DNA of 64,000 nucleotides, taken from IMG/VR virus record IMGVR_UViG_3300021963_004854, positions 62,001-126,000 of that record; one strand, 5' to 3'. This document shows, one piece after another, positions 1 through 8,618 of this stretch (position 1 is the stretch's first letter; each line of letters begins with the position of its first letter). The DNA is from a virus. The notes below the pieces were generated by a model, which ran no database searches, was not told where the DNA came from, and saw only the letters and a program-made list of their open reading frames with translations. The position numbers and the translations under genes are program-made.

Positions 1-1
1 T

Positions 2-70
2 TCCGGTTCTACTTCGGATTTACTCAAAGCATTGAAAGCAGAGAAAGCAAAAGTCATAGATCATGAGTGA
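2..70 (+). CDS. C-terminal end of small terminase subunit (partial)
   Basis: An open frame enters from the left edge and ends at TGA 68-70, giving about 22 charged residues ending KVIDHE. It overlaps the start of the large terminase gene by 8 bases, as expected for a translationally coupled upstream partner. In T4-type genomes the gene directly before gp17 is the small terminase gp16, which recognises DNA and regulates packaging. The visible tail is too short to prove homology, so the identity rests on position only. Confidence 0.5.
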   Translation, partial: SGSTSDLLKALKAEKAKVIDHE

Positions 71-1706
71 GGAATCCTCGTATCACGGTAATATTAACTT
101 AAAGCCGCTGGGTCACAAACATAATTTTACTTTAGAGCAACTGGCAGAAATTGAAAAGTGCCAGGAAGATCCAATTTATTTTATTGAGAACTACTGCCAG
201 ATTGTTACTCTTGACCACGGTCTACAGCTATTCAAGTTGTATGATTGTCAGAAAGAAAAAGTTCTTCACATTCTAAACAATCGTAAAGCTATCCTTATGG
301 AAGGTCGCCAGCAGGGTAAGACTATTACATCTGCGGCTTGTATTTTGTGGTATACTCTATTTCAAGACAGCAAGACAGTTGCTATTATGGCCAACAAGAC
401 AGCCGCTGCTAGAGAAGTTATGTCTCGTTATCAGGGCATGTATGAGAACTTGCCACTTTGGATGCAACAAGGCGTGAAGACCTGGAATAAAGGTGACGTA
501 GAACTAGAAAATGGTTCTAAGATTTTCACCGCTGCTACAACAGCATCTGGTATTCGTGGTAAGTCAGTTAACTGGCTATACATCGACGAAGCCGCAATCA
601 TTCCAAATACCGTTGCAGAACAGTTCTTCGCTTCTGTTTATCCTACGATTTCGGCTGGTCAAACTACTAAGATTCTATTGACTTCTACTCCGCTTGGCTA
701 TAATCACTTCTGGAAATTCTGGAACGAAGCAGAGAAGGGTCACAATGGCTTTGTGCCTATGTTCATTCCTTATCATAGAATTCCAGGTAGAGATGACGCA
801 TGGGCAGAAGAACAACTAAAACTTCTTGGTGAATTGAAATTCAATCAGGAAGTTCTTTGTGAGTTTCTTGGCTCAAGTAATACACTGATTAATGCCAAGA
901 CATTGGGTGCGATGAGTTCTATTGATCCCATCCACTCGAAAGATGGACTGGATATTTACGAAGAACCAGTCGATGGTCATATCTATGCAATGGGTGTAGA
1001 TACGGCGCGTGGTGTTGGCGGTGACTATTCTGCTTTTACCGTATTAGATGTTACAGAAACCCCATATAGATTGGTGGCCAAGTATCGTGATAATAAGATT
1101 GCGCCTATGTTGTTTCCAAACATCATAGCGAAAGTTGGTAATGACTATAACAAGGCATATATTCTAGTCGAAATCAATGATATTGGCCAACAAGTGGCTG
1201 ATATTCTCCACATGGAACTAGAATATGATAACATTTTAACAACTGTAAAGACGCAATTAAAACAGTATTTGTCACCGGGTTTTGGTACAAAGACACAGCG
1301 TGGCGTTAGAATGACTAAACAAGTTAAACGACAAGGCTGTTTTGCTTTGAAGTCCATACTTGAAGAGAATAAACTACTAGTATTTGATGCCGAGACTATT
1401 TCTGAGTTCTCTACTTTCATTGAAAAGCAGGGAAGTTGGATGGCGGATGAGGGTTATTTTGATGACCTTGTGATGAGTTTAGTTTTGTTTGCTTGGATGA
1501 CAAGCAATCCTTACTTTAAAGATATGACAAATGTGGACATTCGTGAGAAAATGTATAAAGACCAGATGGATAGTATCGAAGATGAGTTGACTCCATTTGG
1601 TGAAATAAATAGTGGATTTCAAGAAGATTATTTTGTGTCGAACGGCGACCTGTGGAAAGTATCACAAGATGATGAAGCGCCTGAACGTAAAAACTGGATG
1701 TTCTAA
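63..1706 (+). CDS. gp17: Terminase large subunit, packaging ATPase and nuclease (gp17)
   Basis: This is the motor ATPase that drives DNA into the prohead through the portal and cuts concatemers. The N-terminal ATPase domain shows a T4-type Walker A with GRQQGKT at residues 81-87, Walker B LYIDEAA at 172-178 and a TSTP coupling motif near 208. The C-terminal RNase H-fold nuclease has its metal-binding aspartates in GVDTARGVGGDYSAF (Asp313 and Asp321). At 547 aa it is somewhat shorter than T4 gp17 (610). The ATG at 63 overlaps the end of the preceding gene, a probable small terminase. Sheath, tube and portal genes follow in T4 order. Confidence 0.97.
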   Translation: MSEESSYHGNINLKPLGHKHNFTLEQLAEIEKCQEDPIYFIENYCQIVTLDHGLQLFKLYDCQKEKVLHILNNRKAILMEGRQQGKTITSAACILWYTLFQDSKTVAIMANKTAAAREVMSRYQGMYENLPLWMQQGVKTWNKGDVELENGSKIFTAATTASGIRGKSVNWLYIDEAAIIPNTVAEQFFASVYPTISAGQTTKILLTSTPLGYNHFWKFWNEAEKGHNGFVPMFIPYHRIPGRDDAWAEEQLKLLGELKFNQEVLCEFLGSSNTLINAKTLGAMSSIDPIHSKDGLDIYEEPVDGHIYAMGVDTARGVGGDYSAFTVLDVTETPYRLVAKYRDNKIAPMLFPNIIAKVGNDYNKAYILVEINDIGQQVADILHMELEYDNILTTVKTQLKQYLSPGFGTKTQRGVRMTKQVKRQGCFALKSILEENKLLVFDAETISEFSTFIEKQGSWMADEGYFDDLVMSLVLFAWMTSNPYFKDMTNVDIREKMYKDQMDSIEDELTPFGEINSGFQEDYFVSNGDLWKVSQDDEAPERKNWMF

Positions 1707-1723
1707 CTGTAACTTTCACATTT

Positions 1724-1731
1724 TATAAATA
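1724..1731 (+). promoter_or_regulatory. Late promoter TATAAATA upstream of sheath gene
   Basis: A perfect match to the T4 late-promoter box TATAAATA, read by gp55-containing RNA polymerase, lies 53 bases before the gp18 start in a short intergenic gap with no sigma70 -35 element. Confidence 0.8.
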
Positions 1732-1784
1732 AAAACATAAAAACGACAAGTGAATATTGTCTAGTTTACAACGAGGAGAAGAAT

Positions 1785-3470
1785 ATGGCTTTTCAATTAT
1801 CGCCTGGTGTTCTAGTAACTGAAAAGGATCTAACTAATGTTGTTCCTGCAGTTTCGTCATCGGCAGCCGCATTTTGCGGGGACTTCGCTTGGGGTCCAGT
1901 AAATACAGTTCAACTAGTTACATCTGAAAACGAACTGGTTAAAAAGTTTGGTAAGCCAGGCTTTAGAAACACAGTAGATTGGTTCTCGGCTGCTAACTTC
2001 CTAGGCTATGGCAACAACTTACAAGTTGTTCGTGCCGTTCCAGAAGATGCTGAAAACGCAACTTCCGATGGCAATGGTATCTTCATACCAAATGAAGAAA
2101 GCTATCTAGCAGTAAATGCTAGTGGCGATAACGGCGAAGGCGTATTTGCAGCCAAGCATCCAGGTGCTTTCGGTAACGGTCTGACCATTGAAATGGCAGA
2201 CAACAATACCTTTACTGGCTGGGATTATGCTGGCGAATTTTCAAAAGCCCCAGGTACATCAGGTTATGCTGATACGGCTGATGCAGTAGACGACGAACTA
2301 CACATTGTTGTTGTCGATACTCGCGGCGTTTTCAGTGGCGTAAAAGGTACTATTCTAGAAAAGTTTGCTTTCGTTTCTAAGGCATCGGATGCTAAGAATT
2401 CGGACGGCTCTTCTAACTACTACAAGAACGTTCTGAATGCTCAGTCAAAGTATGTTTGGTGGTTAGACCATCCAGCAGATGGCGATAACTGGGGTTCTGT
2501 AGCAAGCGGCGTAGTAGATGGTCAATTCGACAATCTTAACAGCCGCGTTGTGAACACTCTCGGTGGTGGATCAGATGGCACAGAAGCACCAGTTGCTGGT
2601 GATATCACAGCTGGTTATGCGTTGTTCAAGAATAAAGAACTTTATGACGTATCTCTGATCATCACTGGTGGTCATGGCTCAGTTGTTCAACAATATTGCA
2701 TTGACGATATTGCTCTAGACCGCCTAGACTGTGTAGTGTTCCTTTCACCAGATCTCGCATCTGTTCTAAACAATTCAAATGATGCGGCCGCGGACGTTGT
2801 TGCATACAGAACAACCACAGTAAATCGTGACACATCTTATGCTGTCATGGATTCTGGCTGGAAAGTTCAATATGACCGCTACAATGATGCATACGTTAAC
2901 ATTCCTCTGAACCCAGATACAGCTGGTCTTTGCGCCCGCACTGACAGAACGAATGATGCATGGTGGTCACCTGCTGGTCTGAACCGTGGTCAAATTAAGA
3001 ATATTGTAAAACTTCTTTGGTCGCCAAATCAAGCCGAGCGTGACGAATTGTATAAGAATGCAGTTAATCCTGTTGTTACCTTCCCAGGTCAAGGCACTGT
3101 TCTTTATGGTGATAAGACCCTTCGTTCTAAGCCATCTGCATTCGACCGCATCAATGTTCGTCGTCTGTTTATCGTGCTTGAGAAGGCAATTGCAACCGCT
3201 GCTAAGTATCAACTGTTCGAATTCAACGATGTATTCACTCGTTCGCAGTTCCGTTCGCTAGTCGAACCATTCCTGCGTGACGTTCGTGGTCGTCGCGGCA
3301 TCTATGACTTCCGCGTTGTTTGCGATGAAACAAACAACACCGGGGAAGTAATCGACCGTAATGAATTCGTTGCTGATATCTACATCAAGCCAGCGAAGTC
3401 GATCAACTTCATTTACCTAAACTTCATCGCGACCCGCACAAGCGTTTCGTTCGAAGAAGTTGGTGCCTAA
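1785..3470 (+). CDS. gp18: Contractile tail sheath protein (gp18)
   Basis: Forms the contractile sheath around the tail tube. The N-terminus (FQLSPGVLVTEKDLT) is the usual start of myovirus sheath proteins, and the C-terminal third has the conserved sheath region with RSLVEPFLRDVRGRRG and, near the end, YIKPAKSINFIYLNFIATRT. Its length, 561 aa, is about 100 residues below T4 gp18 (659), which suggests a smaller variable outer domain. A good AGGAG ribosome site precedes the ATG, and a late promoter lies upstream. The tube gene follows after 36 bases. Confidence 0.95.
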   Translation: MAFQLSPGVLVTEKDLTNVVPAVSSSAAAFCGDFAWGPVNTVQLVTSENELVKKFGKPGFRNTVDWFSAANFLGYGNNLQVVRAVPEDAENATSDGNGIFIPNEESYLAVNASGDNGEGVFAAKHPGAFGNGLTIEMADNNTFTGWDYAGEFSKAPGTSGYADTADAVDDELHIVVVDTRGVFSGVKGTILEKFAFVSKASDAKNSDGSSNYYKNVLNAQSKYVWWLDHPADGDNWGSVASGVVDGQFDNLNSRVVNTLGGGSDGTEAPVAGDITAGYALFKNKELYDVSLIITGGHGSVVQQYCIDDIALDRLDCVVFLSPDLASVLNNSNDAAADVVAYRTTTVNRDTSYAVMDSGWKVQYDRYNDAYVNIPLNPDTAGLCARTDRTNDAWWSPAGLNRGQIKNIVKLLWSPNQAERDELYKNAVNPVVTFPGQGTVLYGDKTLRSKPSAFDRINVRRLFIVLEKAIATAAKYQLFEFNDVFTRSQFRSLVEPFLRDVRGRRGIYDFRVVCDETNNTGEVIDRNEFVADIYIKPAKSINFIYLNFIATRTSVSFEEVGA

Positions 3471-3477
3471 TAACCCG

Positions 3478-3485
3478 AATAAATA
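3478..3485 (+). promoter_or_regulatory. Late-promoter-like box AATAAATA before tube gene
   Basis: One mismatch from the late consensus (A for the first T), located between gp18 and gp19, 22 bases before the gp19 start. Separate late transcription of the abundant tube protein is plausible, but the box is weaker than its neighbours. Confidence 0.45.
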
Positions 3486-3506
3486 AAATTATAGGAGAAA
3501 TCTAAT

Positions 3507-4040
3507 ATGGATATTTCAGCATTTAAGGGGTTACTAGGGGCTGGTGGTGCAAGACCAAACCAATTCAGAGTAACACTAAACACACCAGCAGGTGGTGGTG
3601 CCCTAGACCAGAAGTCTCTTCTGGTCACAGGTGCAGCAATGCCAGCATCAAACGTTAATCCAACAATCGTCCAATATCGTGGTCGTGAAGTCAAACTAGC
3701 TGGCGAACGTATCTTCGATCCGTGGACAGTTACGATTGTTAACGATTCCGAATTTTCACTCCATGCACCACTTATGCAGTGGATGAATTCGATTAATAAC
3801 GTTAATGACAATACCGGCGCTATTACTCCAAATGAGTATTATGCTCAGTTGGAAGTTGAACATCTTGATCGTAACGATTTCACAATCGCCAAGTATGTTC
3901 TTAGAGATGCTTTCCCAATTAACATTTCGGAAATCGCTCTAAACTACGGACAAAACGATGTGATTGAAGAATTCAGCGTTACGTTCCAATATCAAGATTA
4001 CGTCTACACTTCAAACAGCGGTTCTGTAGGGGCCGCTTAA
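3507..4040 (+). CDS. gp19: Tail tube protein (gp19)
   Basis: The inner tube subunit of the contractile tail. It has 177 aa against 163 in T4. Features of the gp19 family include an N-terminal RPNQFRVTL strand, the LVTGAAMPASNVN loop and a C-terminal IEEFSVTFQYQDYVY strand. An AGGAGA ribosome site sits before the ATG. It lies between sheath and portal exactly as in T4, and its strong translation signal suits a protein made in hundreds of copies per virion. Confidence 0.94.
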   Translation: MDISAFKGLLGAGGARPNQFRVTLNTPAGGGALDQKSLLVTGAAMPASNVNPTIVQYRGREVKLAGERIFDPWTVTIVNDSEFSLHAPLMQWMNSINNVNDNTGAITPNEYYAQLEVEHLDRNDFTIAKYVLRDAFPINISEIALNYGQNDVIEEFSVTFQYQDYVYTSNSGSVGAA

Positions 4041-4058
4041 TTGAAAGACTTTTAAATA

Positions 4059-5633
4059 ATGGAAATTTTTGGTTATAAAATTGAGAGATCCATGGCGCCA
4101 CAGACAGAGAAATCGTTTGTGGCGCCAACGGACGATGGTGGCGTAGAAACTATCAGAGCCGGTGGCTATTATGGCACATACATCGATATCGATGGCACCG
4201 CAAATAATGAAGTAGAATTGATTCGTAAGTATCGTGAAATCGCAATGATGGCAGATATTGATACTGCTATCGATGATATTGTAAACGATTCTATTGCAAA
4301 CTTAGATGACGAAGCACCAGTAAAGATTGATCTGGATGACGTTGAACTTTCACAGAATATCAAGAAATTAGTTCAGGAAGAATTCCAAACTATTCTTAAT
4401 ATGCTTGATTTTAATCTAAGAGCGCAAGATTACTTTAGACATTGGTATATCGACGGAAGACTATTCTTTCACAAGGTTGTTGATACTGCAAATCTAAAGA
4501 AGGGTCTAGCTGATATACGCTATATCGACCCAAGAAAAATTAAGAAGATGAGAGAGATCCTAAAAGAAAAGGATCCAAAAACTGGCGTAGAGTTTATTAA
4601 AGAAATCAAAGAATACTTTGTCTATAATGACAGAGGTCTTGTTCCTAATAAAACTTTTACACCAGCCGCATCACTCTCTTCTACTGCCGGTGCAACAATG
4701 CGCATCGAAAAGGATTCTATCTGCTTTGTTCCTTCTGGCTTGAAGGACATGGACAGAAACATGCCGCTTTCTTATTTGCACAAGGCTATTCGCCCAGCAA
4801 ATCAGTTGCGTATGATGGAAAATGCCGCAGTCATCTATCGTATCACTAGAGCACCAGAGCGCCGCGTATTCTATGTTGACGTTGGTAATCTTCCAAAGAT
4901 TAAAGCCGAACAGTATCTCAAGGGTATTATGAACCAGTATCGTAACAAGGTTGTTTACGATTCAAACACTGGTGAAATCCGCGACGATAAAAAGTTTATG
5001 TCAATGCTTGAAGATTTCTGGTTGCCACGCCGCGAAGGTGGTAGAGGCACACAGATTGAAACTCTACCTGGTGGTCAGGGTCTAGGCGAAATGGGAGACA
5101 TTGAATACTTCCAGCGCAAACTATATCAAGCGTTGAACGTTCCTATGTCAAGACTAGAACAACAGACTGGTCTAAACTTTGGTCGCGCCGCAGAAATTAA
5201 TAGAGACGAATGGAAATTTACCAAGTTCATTTCTAAACTGCGCCGCCGTTTCACACTTCTATTTGATGATCTACTAAAGACACAACTTATTCTCAAGGGC
5301 GTCATTACAGAGGCCGACTGGGAAAAGATGAAGTATGACATTAGATATGTTTTTGCAACCGATGCATTCTATACAGAATCCAAGGAACAGCAAATCCTAC
5401 AGTCAAGAGTTGAAATCTTGCAGGGTGTTGCACCGTTTATTGGCACAATGTATAGTAAAGAATATGTTCAAGAGAACATTCTTAAATTGTCGGATGACGA
5501 GATTAAAGAGATTAAAAAGCAAAATGATGCAAGTCCTCCTGAAGTTTCGCCGCCCGACTATTCACCACTAGAAGGCGAACCGCCAGCGGCGATTCAACAG
5601 CAAAACCAAGGACAAGATGATGGACAACAGTAA
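4059..5633 (+). CDS. gp20: Portal vertex protein (gp20)
   Basis: Dodecameric portal at the head vertex, nucleating prohead assembly and serving as the packaging channel. The 524-aa length equals T4 gp20. Typical portal stretches are visible: the N-terminal IRKYREIAMMADIDTAIDDI, YIDPRKIKKMRE in the middle, and LNVPMSRLEQQTGLNFGRA followed by EINRDEWKFTKFI. The C-terminus is a proline- and glutamine-rich tail (PPEVSPPDYSPLEGEPP). The last 17 bases overlap the next gene, an acidic core protein. Confidence 0.96.
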   Translation: MEIFGYKIERSMAPQTEKSFVAPTDDGGVETIRAGGYYGTYIDIDGTANNEVELIRKYREIAMMADIDTAIDDIVNDSIANLDDEAPVKIDLDDVELSQNIKKLVQEEFQTILNMLDFNLRAQDYFRHWYIDGRLFFHKVVDTANLKKGLADIRYIDPRKIKKMREILKEKDPKTGVEFIKEIKEYFVYNDRGLVPNKTFTPAASLSSTAGATMRIEKDSICFVPSGLKDMDRNMPLSYLHKAIRPANQLRMMENAAVIYRITRAPERRVFYVDVGNLPKIKAEQYLKGIMNQYRNKVVYDSNTGEIRDDKKFMSMLEDFWLPRREGGRGTQIETLPGGQGLGEMGDIEYFQRKLYQALNVPMSRLEQQTGLNFGRAAEINRDEWKFTKFISKLRRRFTLLFDDLLKTQLILKGVITEADWEKMKYDIRYVFATDAFYTESKEQQILQSRVEILQGVAPFIGTMYSKEYVQENILKLSDDEIKEIKKQNDASPPEVSPPDYSPLEGEPPAAIQQQNQGQDDGQQ

Positions 5634-5868
5634 CATTAGTGACTTAATAAATAACATTGAAAACGGCACTTTTGCAGATGCCGAGCAAGTTTTTAATGAT
5701 ATTATGGATCTTAAAGCAGGCGAACATCTAGATAACATGCGACAAGATATGGCAAATAGTGTGTTTAACGATACGCCAGATGAAGAAGATTTCGACCACT
5801 ACGAAATCACCGATGAGAATGACCACGGCGACCAGGAAGAGATAGAGGGAACAGATGAAGACCTATAA
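5617..5868 (+). CDS. Small acidic prohead core protein (gp67-like)
   Basis: An 83-aa very acidic protein (C-terminus GDQEEIEGTDEDL) placed directly after the portal gene. T4 gp67, a prohead core component of 80 aa, is equally short and acidic and sits in the same place. The homology claim rests on size, charge and position, since such short acidic proteins diverge fast. It overlaps the portal gene at its start and the next core protein gene at its end, so the three are probably translationally coupled. Confidence 0.7.
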   Translation: MMDNSNISDLINNIENGTFADAEQVFNDIMDLKAGEHLDNMRQDMANSVFNDTPDEEDFDHYEITDENDHGDQEEIEGTDEDL

Positions 5869-6313
5869 GCAACTTCAAGAGCGCATCAACATGGCGAAAG
5901 CCAAGATGGGTGATGTTATCAAGGACTTCCAGGATTCGGATGCTCCTCAATTCAAGGGCAAGTCGGCTGAAAAGCGCCGCCAGATGGCTATTGCTGCTAA
6001 GTTGTCAAACGAAGAAGTCGAACAGACCGACGAAGAGCTAAAGGGCGACCAACATAAGATTGACGCCAACAAGAATGGTAAGGTTGATGGACACGATTTT
6101 AAACTTCTTCGCTCTAAGAAGAAAGTTGAAGAGTCTTCTGATCTAAAACCATTCATCGTGGTTCACGCCAAGCATGGTAAATTTGAAACCCATGCAGGTT
6201 CTACATATGAAGCTGCTAAGAATGCCGCAGCACATTGGAAAACTAAAAAGGGTACTGCTGGCATGGATGTGCATCGTGCGGATATCACGCACTCAACACA
6301 ACACGTCGGCTAA
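5855..6313 (+). CDS. Prohead core / internal protein with EF-hand-like loop (gp68 position)
   Basis: A 152-aa lysine-rich protein in the T4 gp68 position between gp67-like and gp21. Residues 1-9 (MKTYKQLQE) resemble the capsid-targeting start of T4 internal proteins. Residues 17-50 carry the KMGDVIKDFQ..KRRQMAIAAKLS block that recurs in core proteins of T4-like marine phages. A degenerate calcium-loop-like segment, DANKNGKVDGHDF, lies around residue 70. The C-terminal half is a separate small domain (PFIVVHAKHGKFETHAG). Probably part of the scaffolding core and a substrate of protease gp21; the role is inferred from position and modules. Confidence 0.65.
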   Translation: MKTYKQLQERINMAKAKMGDVIKDFQDSDAPQFKGKSAEKRRQMAIAAKLSNEEVEQTDEELKGDQHKIDANKNGKVDGHDFKLLRSKKKVEESSDLKPFIVVHAKHGKFETHAGSTYEAAKNAAAHWKTKKGTAGMDVHRADITHSTQHVG

Positions 6314-6331
6314 AAGCAAAGGGAATAGCAA

Positions 6332-6721
6332 ATGGCAGCTACTGTTTCTGTCTTAAAATTAACACAAGTTCACGGGGTAGTAAAAGTCCGCGGCACTGGC
6401 GCTGGCACTATTGCTCTTGCTACAACCCTAAAGAAGTCAACTGAATCTGTTAGCACACCTAACGTTCATATTAAGTCAATCTATTATTCACTAGCAAGCG
6501 GTGCCTCTGCAACAATTGTTAGAAATAGCCAGACACTGTGGACATTAAACGATCAAGGTTCTGGATGGCTGGACTTTGCTGGGTGGTCAGACAATGAAGA
6601 AAGCACTTCCAATATTGTTGTTACATTCACTGGCGGTGATGGCACGGTAGTTTTAGAACTTACTAAGGTAGCTGGCTATGGTCCGCAGCAACATCAAGAC
6701 GCAGACGGGGATCTAGGCTAA
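6332..6721 (+). CDS. Putative virion structural protein
   Basis: A 129-aa beta-rich protein with Gly/Ser/Thr-rich strands and no membrane segment or catalytic motif. It sits between the core protein and protease genes inside the head block and ends in the TAATG that starts gp21, so it is translationally coupled to the protease. Related T4-like phages carry a protein of similar size here. I do not recognise a defined family; a head decoration or accessory structural role is only an inference from position. Confidence 0.6.
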   Translation: MAATVSVLKLTQVHGVVKVRGTGAGTIALATTLKKSTESVSTPNVHIKSIYYSLASGASATIVRNSQTLWTLNDQGSGWLDFAGWSDNEESTSNIVVTFTGGDGTVVLELTKVAGYGPQQHQDADGDLG

Positions 6722-7377
6722 TGAAACTTATCACAGAAGTAAACGAACAAGTTCGTTACATCACAGAAGAAAAGAATGGTAAAAAAGCACTCTATATCGA
6801 GGGCGTTTTTCTGCAATCAAATTTAAAGAACCGTAATGGTCGTATGTATCCTGCTGAAATCATGGAGAAAGAAATTTCTCGTTACATGAAAGAAGCGGTT
6901 GAGAACAACAGAGCATTCGGCGAACTAGGACACCCAGATGGTCCATCGATCAATCTGGATCGTGTATCGCATATCATCACAGAACTTCGCCGCGATGGTG
7001 ACAACTGGGTAGGTAAAGCGAAACTCACTGAAACACCAATGGGCAATATCGCTCGTGGTCTAATTGAGTCTGGTGGTCAACTTGGCGTTTCGTCAAGAGG
7101 CCTCGGTACTTTGAAGGAAAACAGAGACGGTGTTCAAGTTGTGCAAGATGACTTCCATCTAGCAACAGCGGCTGATATCGTAGCTGACCCCTCAGCACCA
7201 GATGCTTTCGTTCGTGGCATCATGGAAAATAAAGAATGGGTAGTTGTGAATGGTGTTTGGACCGAACAGCATTGCGATATGTCCAAAAAGTATATTAAGA
7301 AAGCAAGTAAGAAACAACTCGAAGAAGCAAAACTGCATGTCTTTGAACGTTTCTTGCGTCATCTTTCTTCAAAGTAA
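6721..7377 (+). CDS. gp21: Prohead core maturation protease (gp21)
   Basis: Serine-type protease of the T4 gp21 (herpesvirus-assemblin-like) family that degrades the core and trims capsid proteins after Glu in (L/I)xE-(A/G) sites. It has 218 aa, close to T4 gp21 (212). The likely catalytic His lies in GELGHPD (residues 67-73) and the likely nucleophile Ser in GVSSRG (122-127), the two best conserved blocks of the family. The start ATG overlaps the stop of the preceding gene. Candidate substrates in this window include gp22, gp23 and several internal proteins. Confidence 0.94.
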   Translation: MKLITEVNEQVRYITEEKNGKKALYIEGVFLQSNLKNRNGRMYPAEIMEKEISRYMKEAVENNRAFGELGHPDGPSINLDRVSHIITELRRDGDNWVGKAKLTETPMGNIARGLIESGGQLGVSSRGLGTLKENRDGVQVVQDDFHLATAADIVADPSAPDAFVRGIMENKEWVVVNGVWTEQHCDMSKKYIKKASKKQLEEAKLHVFERFLRHLSSK

Positions 7378-7383
7378 TATTTT

Positions 7384-7391
7384 TATAAATA
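7384..7391 (+). promoter_or_regulatory. Late promoter TATAAATA upstream of scaffold gene
   Basis: A perfect late consensus box in the 43-base gap between gp21 and gp22, 30 bases before the gp22 ATG. Confidence 0.8.
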
Positions 7392-7420
7392 AAATATAAA
7401 AATCCATTTAGGAGACGCAA

Positions 7421-8575
7421 ATGAGTGTAGAAAACAAAATCAGAGAGTTGCTGACTAAGAAGCAACTATCCGAAGAAGTTCTAGACGAAAAGGTTGCTGG
7501 AGACACAACCAACCCTAAGCAGGGTTCGTCAGAAGATGCTTCGCCTGAGGGCGAAATGGGTGCATCGAAGGGCAAAGATACTTCGATTCCAGGTAAGGTA
7601 GCGGGCGATCAAACTCAGCCTCGTCAAGGTTCATCGCAAGATGCAACAATTTCAGGCGAACGTGACGACGATACAGCAAATCCAGGTGCAAAAGAATCAT
7701 CATCTCTCAAGGTTGATGATCTAATGTCACATACTGGTACTGTTGGTGCTGCACCTAATTTCGTAACCCACAGCGATCCTGCTTCTGTAGTTAACCAACC
7801 TTCATCGAAGGGCAATGTAGCTCAGGAAGAAACAGAGGAAGATGGCGAAATGATCGAAGAAGATTTCACCGCTGATCTAGCAACACTGTTCGATGGTAAC
7901 GAAGAGCTATCAGAAGAATTTCGTGGCAAGGCTTCGTCGTTGTTTGAAGCGATGGTAACTGCCCGCGTAGCCAATCAAGTTCAAAGCATCGAAGAAAGCC
8001 TAATTTCAGAAGCGGCTGAATTGATGGAAGAATTTAAGGCTGACTTGACCGAGAAGGTCGATTCATATCTTAGCTATGTAATTGAAAAGTGGGTTGAAGA
8101 CAACCAACTGGCTGTCGATAATGGTCTCCGCAATGATATTGCAGAGTCGTTCATCAATGGCATGAAGAACCTGTTCGCAGAACATTATATCGATGTTCCC
8201 GAAGAGAAATATGATGTGCTTGGTGAAATGCAAGGCCAGATCGAAGAACTTTCGGCTAAGCTGGACGAGCAAATTGCTGCAAATGTAGAACTGCACAATA
8301 ACAATGTAGAACTAATGAAAGAAGGCGTTTTCGCCGTTGTTGCTGAGGACCTTGCTAAGACCGATGCAGAGAAGTTCAAGTCATTGGTGGCTGATGTAGA
8401 ATTCGAGAATGCAGGCATTTTTGAAGAAAAGTTAAACGTTATCAAGGAAAATTATTTCCCAGCTTCTAAGTCTACCATTGTGGAAGACAAGCTAGAAGAC
8501 GAAGGCGTTGAACTAGTAGACGAATCGACAGTCAATAAGTATGTTGAAGCACTCAACAAAATGGCTCAAAAGTAA
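7421..8575 (+). CDS. gp22: Prohead core scaffolding protein (gp22)
   Basis: Major scaffold of the prohead core, degraded by gp21 before packaging. The protein has 384 aa against 269 in T4. The extra length is a low-complexity N-terminal region of about 130 residues holding two imperfect copies of a VAGD.T.P.QGSS.DA unit. The remainder is acidic and strongly helical with coiled-coil character (AELMEEFKADLTEKVDSYL and onward), as expected of gp22, and ends NKYVEALNKMAQK. It is preceded by a late promoter and AGGAGA ribosome site and followed by gp23. Confidence 0.9.
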   Translation: MSVENKIRELLTKKQLSEEVLDEKVAGDTTNPKQGSSEDASPEGEMGASKGKDTSIPGKVAGDQTQPRQGSSQDATISGERDDDTANPGAKESSSLKVDDLMSHTGTVGAAPNFVTHSDPASVVNQPSSKGNVAQEETEEDGEMIEEDFTADLATLFDGNEELSEEFRGKASSLFEAMVTARVANQVQSIEESLISEAAELMEEFKADLTEKVDSYLSYVIEKWVEDNQLAVDNGLRNDIAESFINGMKNLFAEHYIDVPEEKYDVLGEMQGQIEELSAKLDEQIAANVELHNNNVELMKEGVFAVVAEDLAKTDAEKFKSLVADVEFENAGIFEEKLNVIKENYFPASKSTIVEDKLEDEGVELVDESTVNKYVEALNKMAQK

Positions 8576-8580
8576 TTTTT

Positions 8581-8588
8581 TATAAATA
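8581..8588 (+). promoter_or_regulatory. Late promoter TATAAATA upstream of major capsid gene
   Basis: Perfect late box in the gap between gp22 and gp23, 31 bases before the gp23 start codon. It provides the capsid gene with its own strong late transcript. Confidence 0.82.
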
Positions 8589-8618
8589 AAAGATATTGAA
8601 ACTCAAGGAGAAAACTAA

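Noticed and set aside
3467-3811. Minus-strand frame over the tube gene
   Set aside because: Complementary to the gp19 coding region with no supporting signals.
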